Source: Bacteroidales bacterium
GTDB lineage: Bacteria > Bacteroidota > Bacteroidia > Bacteroidales > UBA932
Direction: 5' to 3'
DNA: 64,000 nt
Assembly (NCBI GenBank): GCA_023227835.1
Contig: JALOCI010000009.1
Coordinates: forward strand, 14,293 to 78,292
Every line of letters begins with the position of its first letter. Position 1 is the first letter of the stretch. Below the pieces are notes generated by a model. It was not told the DNA's origin. It was given only the letters and a program-made list of their open reading frames with translations, and did no database searches. The translations under genes were made by a program, and so were the position numbers. Positions 58,918 to 64,000 of the stretch are shown in pieces.

Positions 58918-60021
58918 TTACTTTATAATCTTTTCTACGGGGAGTCTCTGTACTTCTTTGTTATTAATACCCTTTACCGTTTTTGCTGCAAATAAAGAGT
59001 TGAGTAATGCCTCCTCTGTTGCTTCAATTGTGGCCATAAAAAGAGGCGACATAGAGTCATTCTGCAGCTCTTTAGGAGTATAGAATGGCTTTGATTCGTC
59101 AAGAAGGTTTTCTGGAGCTACTGACATGGCAATGACATAATCCCCGCTGCCGTTTGAAGCTATTCCTCCGGTCCTGGCCATTCCCATAAATGCCCTTTTT
59201 GCTATTCTCTCAAGATTTCTTGAAGTAACCGGAGCATTTGTAATCACAACCATCATGCATGATCCATCGACATCCTGAAGTATATTTTTTCTGAAAGAGT
59301 AGTTTTCCAGTATTTCACCGGCTTTTATCCCGTCAACATCCAGAACTCCTCCGTAGTTTGACTGAACGATTACTCCGACAGTATATCCTCCAAGCGATTC
59401 CGGTAAAACTCTCGAAGATGTTCCTATACCTCCTTTAAAACCAAAACAGATTGTACCCGTTCCGGCTCCTACCCCGCCCTCTTCAACAGGTCCGCCTGCT
59501 GCTGATTCGATTGCTTTCAATACGTCTTCAGGCTTAACATATCTGGCCCTTATGTTGTTAAGACCACTGTCATTGGTCTCTCCTACAACTCCGTTAACAG
59601 ATACCACATTTTCATTGCCCGGCTGTGATATAGTGTATGTAATCAGTGCATCAAGTGCGGCTGCCACACTCATGGTATTGGTAAGAATAACCGGAGTCTC
59701 TATATTTCCCAGCTCCATTATCTGAGTCACTCCTGCCAGCTTTCCGAAACCATTTCCTACGAATACCGCTGCCGGAACCTTGTTTCTGAATATATTGCCA
59801 CCATGCGGTACAATTGCTGTTACTCCGGTTCTCATATCCTCCCCTTCAAACTTTGTTACATGACCAACCTTTACTCCGGGAACATCGGTAATGGCATTGA
59901 ATTTACCGGTCTTAAACACGCCGGGCCTTATTCCAAAATCTCTTGCTCGGTTTTGTGCCCCTGCTGTTACTAACGTCAGGGTCACTGTCAACAAAACTAA
60001 TGGTATTGCTTTTCTAATCAT
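58918..60021 (-). CDS. P1-family (S58, DmpA-like) peptidase, exported
   Basis: A 367-residue N-terminal-nucleophile-type peptidase. A signal peptide is present (MIRKAIPLVLLTVTLTLVTAGA). The family signature includes ITDVPGVKVGHVT near the start, EEGGVGAGTGTICFGFKGGI, and the cleavage/nucleophile region GIGTSSRVL where the Ser of TSSR is expected to cut and activate the enzyme, as in DmpA and BapA. DmpA-like enzymes hydrolyse D-amino or beta-amino N-terminal peptides. It probably works in the periplasm. It is transcribed together with the upstream hydrolase, 2 bases apart. Confidence 0.9.
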   Translation of the reverse strand: MIRKAIPLVLLTVTLTLVTAGAQNRARDFGIRPGVFKTGKFNAITDVPGVKVGHVTKFEGEDMRTGVTAIVPHGGNIFRNKVPAAVFVGNGFGKLAGVTQIMELGNIETPVILTNTMSVAAALDALITYTISQPGNENVVSVNGVVGETNDSGLNNIRARYVKPEDVLKAIESAAGGPVEEGGVGAGTGTICFGFKGGIGTSSRVLPESLGGYTVGVIVQSNYGGVLDVDGIKAGEILENYSFRKNILQDVDGSCMMVVITNAPVTSRNLERIAKRAFMGMARTGGIASNGSGDYVIAMSVAPENLLDESKPFYTPKELQNDSMSPLFMATIEATEEALLNSLFAAKTVKGINNKEVQRLPVEKIIK

Positions 60022-60023
60022 TT

Positions 60024-60818
60024 TTACAATTCTAGAAATTTTAATAACTCTTCTTTAACAATCTGCGGTTCTTCCAAAAAACCATTATGACCGGAATGTT
60101 GTAAAAATACACACTTCGCTTCCGGCAGCTCTTTTTGCAAATTCATCGCTTTCTCTACCGGGATATGATAATCGTCAGTTCCAAAGAAAATCAGCAAAGG
60201 GATATTACACTCTTTCAGATATTTAAGATTATTCTCACGGTTTTTCAGCCCGTTTATAGTCGCAACTATTCCCTCGGGATCATGTGTCTCCGAAATCTCT
60301 TCAATCTCTGCAATTTTCTCATCCATCCTTCTCAGATTCTCTTTTGCAAACATCTTAGGAATTCCCATCTTCACAATCATGTGTAATTTTGCTTTCCGTA
60401 TAAGTTCTATTTCCCTCTCCCTGTCAATCTTCTTCTCATCCGTGTCTGCCCCCGGGCCGGAATGCATAAGGACTATTCCGGAAAACCTCTCCCTGTGCCT
60501 CTTAATCGCCTCAATTGCGACATATCCCCCCATAGAATGACCGACAACACATGCAGATTCAATTTTGCATAAATCAAGGACTGATTTTACCACATCAGCC
60601 ATAAACGCTATTGAGTTCTCATCTTTGTTTGAGCCTGTCAGACCATGTCCGGGAAGATCTATAGAGACGATTCTCAAAGTTTCCGGAAGCAGTTTTATAA
60701 AATCATCCCATATATAGAGGGTTTCAAGATAACCGTGAAGAAGAACAATTGTCTTCTCTCCCTTTTTAGAGTCTGAAATATGAACGGGAATGCCGTTACA
60801 AGTAGCAAAAAATTCCAT
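60024..60818 (-). CDS. Alpha/beta hydrolase
   Basis: A 264-residue serine hydrolase. The start is set at ATG 60818 (MEFFATCNGIPVHISDSKKG), because a -7 box (TAAATTTG, 60841-60834 on the minus strand) would begin the transcript near 60827, after the longer start at 60836. The fold shows IVLLHGYLETLYIWDDF (oxyanion region), the nucleophile Ser in VVGHSMGGYVAIEA, the acid in FFGTDDYHIP and the catalytic His in QHSGHNGFLEEP. The physiological substrate is unknown. It is transcribed upstream of the P1 peptidase. Confidence 0.88.
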   Translation of the reverse strand: MEFFATCNGIPVHISDSKKGEKTIVLLHGYLETLYIWDDFIKLLPETLRIVSIDLPGHGLTGSNKDENSIAFMADVVKSVLDLCKIESACVVGHSMGGYVAIEAIKRHRERFSGIVLMHSGPGADTDEKKIDREREIELIRKAKLHMIVKMGIPKMFAKENLRRMDEKIAEIEEISETHDPEGIVATINGLKNRENNLKYLKECNIPLLIFFGTDDYHIPVEKAMNLQKELPEAKCVFLQHSGHNGFLEEPQIVKEELLKFLEL

Positions 60819-60863
60819 TATTCGATATTTGTTCAAATTTAAATGTTTTTAAACTAATTTTTA

Positions 60864-60871
60864 TACATTTG
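60864..60871 (+). promoter_or_regulatory. -7 promoter element of the lipoprotein gene
   Basis: TACATTTG is an exact TAnnTTTG match 44 bases before the ATG of the lipoprotein gene at 60916; the divergent hydrolase uses TAAATTTG at 60841-60834 on the opposite strand. Confidence 0.5.
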
Positions 60872-60915
60872 TGAGATAACGAAGGCTTTTTAATATAATA
60901 GTCATAATTGCGTAT

Positions 60916-61437
60916 ATGAGACTGAACCGGTTTCTTTTTTTCACAGCAGTCATATTTATCACCCTGATGGTGTCCGGGTGTAATAAGACGGCAGACTCTG
61001 TCAGTTTTGTGGGAACATGGAATATTGACACCTCCAGTTTCCTTATAGTATATGATGAGGTGGTTTCCAAAACACACCCGGAAGCTATTATATATCTCAG
61101 AGATAATAAATCAAGGATTCTGCAGAATATTATGAAACCTGAGCAAATTACCTTTGACAAAAACTCTGTAAGTTTCATTTATAAATCATATAAACCCGAG
61201 CAGGTTTTCACAGGAACTTATACTACATACGAGATATACGCAACTATATACAACAGGGTCTTTGCCTCAGGCATCACTGCCGCATGTAATTCCCGCAAGA
61301 TGGAGCTCTACTATACAAGGGAATATATGATGTCCATACTTGAAAATATGCTGACAGGAAAAGACCCCGATAAAACTGTCTTTGAAGATCTTATTGACAG
61401 TTTTGACGGGGTCGGAGTCTATTATAAAGCTGAATAA
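60916..61437 (+). CDS. Hypothetical lipoprotein
   Basis: A 173-residue protein with signal MRLNRFLFFTAVIFITLMVS and lipobox LMVSGC (Cys near residue 22). The mature part has one beta-rich stretch (FVGTWNIDTSSFLIVYDEV) and a helical C-terminal third (YMMSILENMLTGKDPDKTVF). I do not recognise the family; the FVGTW start recalls lipocalin-like domains. It is convergent with the SDH iron-sulfur gene, 7 bases apart. Confidence 0.7.
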   Translation: MRLNRFLFFTAVIFITLMVSGCNKTADSVSFVGTWNIDTSSFLIVYDEVVSKTHPEAIIYLRDNKSRILQNIMKPEQITFDKNSVSFIYKSYKPEQVFTGTYTTYEIYATIYNRVFASGITAACNSRKMELYYTREYMMSILENMLTGKDPDKTVFEDLIDSFDGVGVYYKAE

Positions 61438-61444
61438 CCCTACT

Positions 61445-62224
61445 TTAATCCTTTATTTTTGCCAGTAGGAACTCTCTGTTCATCCTTGCTATGTGTGCCA
61501 CAGAAATGTTTTTAGGACACTCCATCTCGCATGCGCGTGTATTTGTACATGCCCCGAAACCGAGTTCATCCATCTTTGCAACCATTGCCTTAGCTCTTCT
61601 TGCACCCTCTACCCTACCTTGAGGAAGAAGAGCGAGAGAACTTACTCTTGCTGAAACAAAAAGCATTGCTGATCCATTCTTACAAGTTGCCACACATGCT
61701 CCGCAACCGATACATGCAGCGGCATCCATGCTCTCATCTGCCTTCTCCTTTGGTATAAGAATGGCATTAGCATCAGGGACACCACCTGTACTTGCAGATG
61801 TGTAACCTCCGGCCTGAAGGATCTGGTCAAAGGCATTCCTGTTTACTACAAGATCCTTTATTACAGGCATTGCTGCCGATCTCCATGGTTCTATGGTAAT
61901 AGTATCGCCATCTTTAAATTTGCGCATATGGAGCTGACAGGTTGTGATTTCATTGTCTGGCCCGTGTGCCCTGCCATTTATATAGAGTGAACACATACCG
62001 CAAATTCCTTCACGGCAATCGTGGTCAAATGCGACAGGACCACTGCTCTTGCAGCCCTTGTTAACTGCGACAGGATCTATTCCTTCCCTTATAAGCTGGT
62101 CATTAAGAATATCCAGCATCTCAAGAAACGAAGAGTCAGGAGATATGTCATTTACCTTATATGTTTCAAAATGACCTTTATCTTTAGCGTTTTTCTGACG
62201 CCATACTTTTAATGTTAAATTCAT
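61445..62224 (-). CDS. sdhB: Succinate dehydrogenase/fumarate reductase iron-sulfur subunit
   Basis: SdhB/FrdB passes electrons between the flavin subunit and the quinone site through 2Fe-2S, 4Fe-4S and 3Fe-4S centres. The 259-residue protein has the plant-type 2Fe-2S cysteines in CREGICGMCS with ITTCQL, then the ferredoxin-type motifs CIGCGACVATCKNGS and CTNTRACEMECPKNIS. The form matches the Bacteroidota enzyme, which acts chiefly as fumarate reductase in anaerobic members of the phylum. It lies 14 bases after the flavoprotein gene; direction of use cannot be told from sequence. Confidence 0.95.
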   Translation of the reverse strand: MNLTLKVWRQKNAKDKGHFETYKVNDISPDSSFLEMLDILNDQLIREGIDPVAVNKGCKSSGPVAFDHDCREGICGMCSLYINGRAHGPDNEITTCQLHMRKFKDGDTITIEPWRSAAMPVIKDLVVNRNAFDQILQAGGYTSASTGGVPDANAILIPKEKADESMDAAACIGCGACVATCKNGSAMLFVSARVSSLALLPQGRVEGARRAKAMVAKMDELGFGACTNTRACEMECPKNISVAHIARMNREFLLAKIKD

Positions 62225-62238
62225 AATGAAAAAGTTTC

Positions 62239-64000
62239 TTAATCTTTATAGTTCCTGGTTGCAAGTTTTACAAACTCATATTTAAGAGATTCCTTATGTA
62301 AATTAGGCTCTTTATCCTCTCCTGCGTATTCCCATGCACTAACATACATATAGTTCTGATCATCACGGAGTGTTTCTCCGTCTTCAGTCTGCATCTCCTC
62401 ACGGAAGTGACCTCCGCAGGACTCTTTCCTGTTCAAAGCGTCAAGGGCCATAAGCTCTCCTATTTCCATGAAATCCGCAACCTTTAGGGCCTTTTCCAGC
62501 TCTTGATTGAACTCTGCCTTGTCTCCCGGAACATTTACATCTTTCCAGAACTCTTTACGAAGGGCCCTTATCTGCTCGATTGCCTTTTTAAGACCCTCTT
62601 CGTTTCTGGCCATTCCTACATATTCCCACATAATATGGCCCAGCTTCTTGTGATAATAGTCAACGGTCTGTTTTCCCTTTATTGCGAGGAGTTTCTCAAC
62701 TCTGTCTTTTACTTTCTTTTCAGCTTCAGCAAAGGCAGGATCATTTATATCTGTCTTTGGAACCTGAATCTTTGATGCAAGAAAATCCCCGATTGTATAT
62801 GGAAGGATAAAATATCCGTCTGCAAGACCCTGCATAAGCGCAGAGGCACCTAAACGGTTTCCTCCGTGGTCGCTGAAGTTAGCCTCTCCTATTGCATACA
62901 GGCCGGGAATGGTTGTCTGCAGATTGTAATCTACCCATATACCACCCATTGTATAGTGGATTGCAGGGAAAATCATCATTGGCTCTTTGTATGGGTTAAC
63001 ATCTGTTATTTTCTCATACATCTGGAACAGGTTGCCATATCTTTCTGTTATAACATGCTCGCCAAGTCTTTGAATTGCTGTTTTGAAATCAAGGAATACG
63101 GCAAGACCTGTCTCATTAACACCATAACCGGCGTCACATCTCTCTTTCGCAGCTCTTGAAGCCACGTCACGAGGTACAAGGTTACCAAAAGCAGGATACC
63201 TGCGTTCGAGATAGTAATCTCTGTCCTCTTCAGGTATCTGTGATGCCTTTATCTTTTTCTCCCTTAACTTCTTAACATCTTCCAGCTTCTTAGGAACCCA
63301 TATCCTACCGTCATTTCTGAGAGATTCACTCATAAGAGTCAGCTTGCTCTGCTGATCTCCGTGTACCGGTATACATGTCGGGTGAATCTGCGCAAAAGCA
63401 GGGTTTGCAAAAAAAGCGCCCTTCTTATAACATTGCCATGCGGCAGAACCATTACTGTTCATAGCGTTGGTAGAAAGGAAGAATACATTTCCGTAACCTC
63501 CAGTTGCTAAAACAACTGCATGAGCTCCGTGTCTCTCTATCTCTCCTGTTTCCAGATTTCTTGCTATTATGCCTTTCGCCTCTCCGTTAATCATAACCAA
63601 ATCCAACATCTCATGCCTGTTGTATGATTTAACTGTTCCAAGATGTATCTGACGGTTTAATGCGGCATACGCTCCTAACAGAAGTTGCTGACCGGTCTGC
63701 CCTCTCGCATAGAATGTCCTGCTCACCTGAGCTCCTCCGAATGAACGGTTGTCCAACATTCCGCTGTATTCTCTGGCAAATGGAACACCTTGAGCCACAC
63801 ACTGATCGATTATTAGGTTGCTTACCTCTGCAAGACGGTATACGTTTGCCTCTCTGCTCCTATAGTCTCCACCCTTTATGGTGTCATAAAACAGACGATA
63901 TATAGAGTCGTTGTCATTAGGATAGTTCTTTGCTGCATTGATACCTCCCTGCGCTGCAATTGAGTGAGCTCTACGAGGTGAATCGCTCATGCAGTAAACA
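62239..64000 (-). CDS. sdhA: Succinate dehydrogenase/fumarate reductase flavoprotein subunit (5' end beyond window)
   Basis: The flavoprotein subunit oxidises succinate or reduces fumarate. The 583 visible residues after the first in-window Met (63990) cover most of the protein. That Met is internal: the frame is open to position 64000 (reading VYC before it) and the family's usual C-x-DSPRRAHSIAAQGG block, which carries the FAD-linked His, follows at once. Catalytic and binding stretches seen include HPTCIPVHGDQQSKLTLMSE, FPAIHYTMGGIWVDYN and NRLGASALMQGLADG. sdhC and the true start lie to the right of the window. Confidence 0.95.
   Translation of the reverse strand, partial: VYCMSDSPRRAHSIAAQGGINAAKNYPNDNDSIYRLFYDTIKGGDYRSREANVYRLAEVSNLIIDQCVAQGVPFAREYSGMLDNRSFGGAQVSRTFYARGQTGQQLLLGAYAALNRQIHLGTVKSYNRHEMLDLVMINGEAKGIIARNLETGEIERHGAHAVVLATGGYGNVFFLSTNAMNSNGSAAWQCYKKGAFFANPAFAQIHPTCIPVHGDQQSKLTLMSESLRNDGRIWVPKKLEDVKKLREKKIKASQIPEEDRDYYLERRYPAFGNLVPRDVASRAAKERCDAGYGVNETGLAVFLDFKTAIQRLGEHVITERYGNLFQMYEKITDVNPYKEPMMIFPAIHYTMGGIWVDYNLQTTIPGLYAIGEANFSDHGGNRLGASALMQGLADGYFILPYTIGDFLASKIQVPKTDINDPAFAEAEKKVKDRVEKLLAIKGKQTVDYYHKKLGHIMWEYVGMARNEEGLKKAIEQIRALRKEFWKDVNVPGDKAEFNQELEKALKVADFMEIGELMALDALNRKESCGGHFREEMQTEDGETLRDDQNYMYVSAWEYAGEDKEPNLHKESLKYEFVKLATRNYKD

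Overview
The window reads as chromosomal DNA of a Bacteroidota bacterium, most likely of the order Bacteroidales. The evidence is the protein set (a SusC-type TonB-dependent receptor, a BACON-domain lipoprotein, a TonB receptor/DUF4876/DUF6850 trio, Bacteroidota-type GlyRS) and many promoters of the Bacteroidota type, whose -7 element is TAnnTTTG. Shine-Dalgarno sequences are mostly absent. Nothing in the sequence allows a safer name below order. I see no CRISPR array, insertion sequence, prophage or rRNA gene.

Region 1 (1-9827) is a catabolic locus. Leftward from a LacI-family regulator run a FAD-dependent oxidoreductase, a sodium:solute symporter, an exported protein joining a propeller-like half to a histidine phosphatase half, a two-BACON lipoprotein and the start of a SusC receptor cut by the window edge. 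Rightward is an S1/P1-type nuclease. Three near-identical AAACGTTT-centred palindromes flank the regulator gene, two before the oxidoreductase and one on the nuclease start codon, so both arms look like one regulon. The substrate is probably a phosphate ester (nucleic acid, nucleotide or inositol phosphate), but this is inferred.

Region 2 (9828-14620) is AT-rich accessory DNA. It has a frameshifted secreted-protein gene, a hypothetical protein, a methyltransferase, a gene remnant, an MBL-fold hydrolase, an AraC/GyrI regulator and tRNA-Pro(TGG) with a very good promoter and terminator.

Region 3 (14621-21295) holds an AraC regulator, an ABC ATPase, an ABC-2 permease and a UvrA-like protein, resembling the DrrA-DrrB-DrrC drug-resistance layout. 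A possibly structured leader, a methyltransferase and rsgA follow.

Region 4 (21300-25564) is a cobalamin operon: a riboswitch, then btuF, btuC, btuD, cobS and cobC in tight overlap. A lone LPS-kinase-fold gene follows.

Region 5 (26437-34191) is an envelope module: a LolA-like protein, two FtsX-type permeases, a LolD-like ATPase, an outer-membrane barrel, a second porin-like protein and a CHASE4 histidine kinase. Region 6 (34332-40113) is the TonB receptor/DUF4876/DUF6850 trio, closed by a strong terminator.

Region 7 (40137-64000) is mainly housekeeping: a dihydroorotate dehydrogenase-like enzyme, glyS, dsbD, a nitroreductase, sufS-sufE-DUF59-folK, ruvA, gcvH, threonine aldolase, an acyl-CoA ligase, a GNAT protein, mnmG-ybeY-AhpD-like, mdh, tRNA-Ala(GGC), tonB, hflX, a P1 peptidase, an alpha/beta hydrolase and succinate dehydrogenase/fumarate reductase subunits running off the right edge. 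The notable element is a pair of identical, inverted, parS-like 16-mers, one inside mnmG in an unusual protein insertion and one just past its stop codon.
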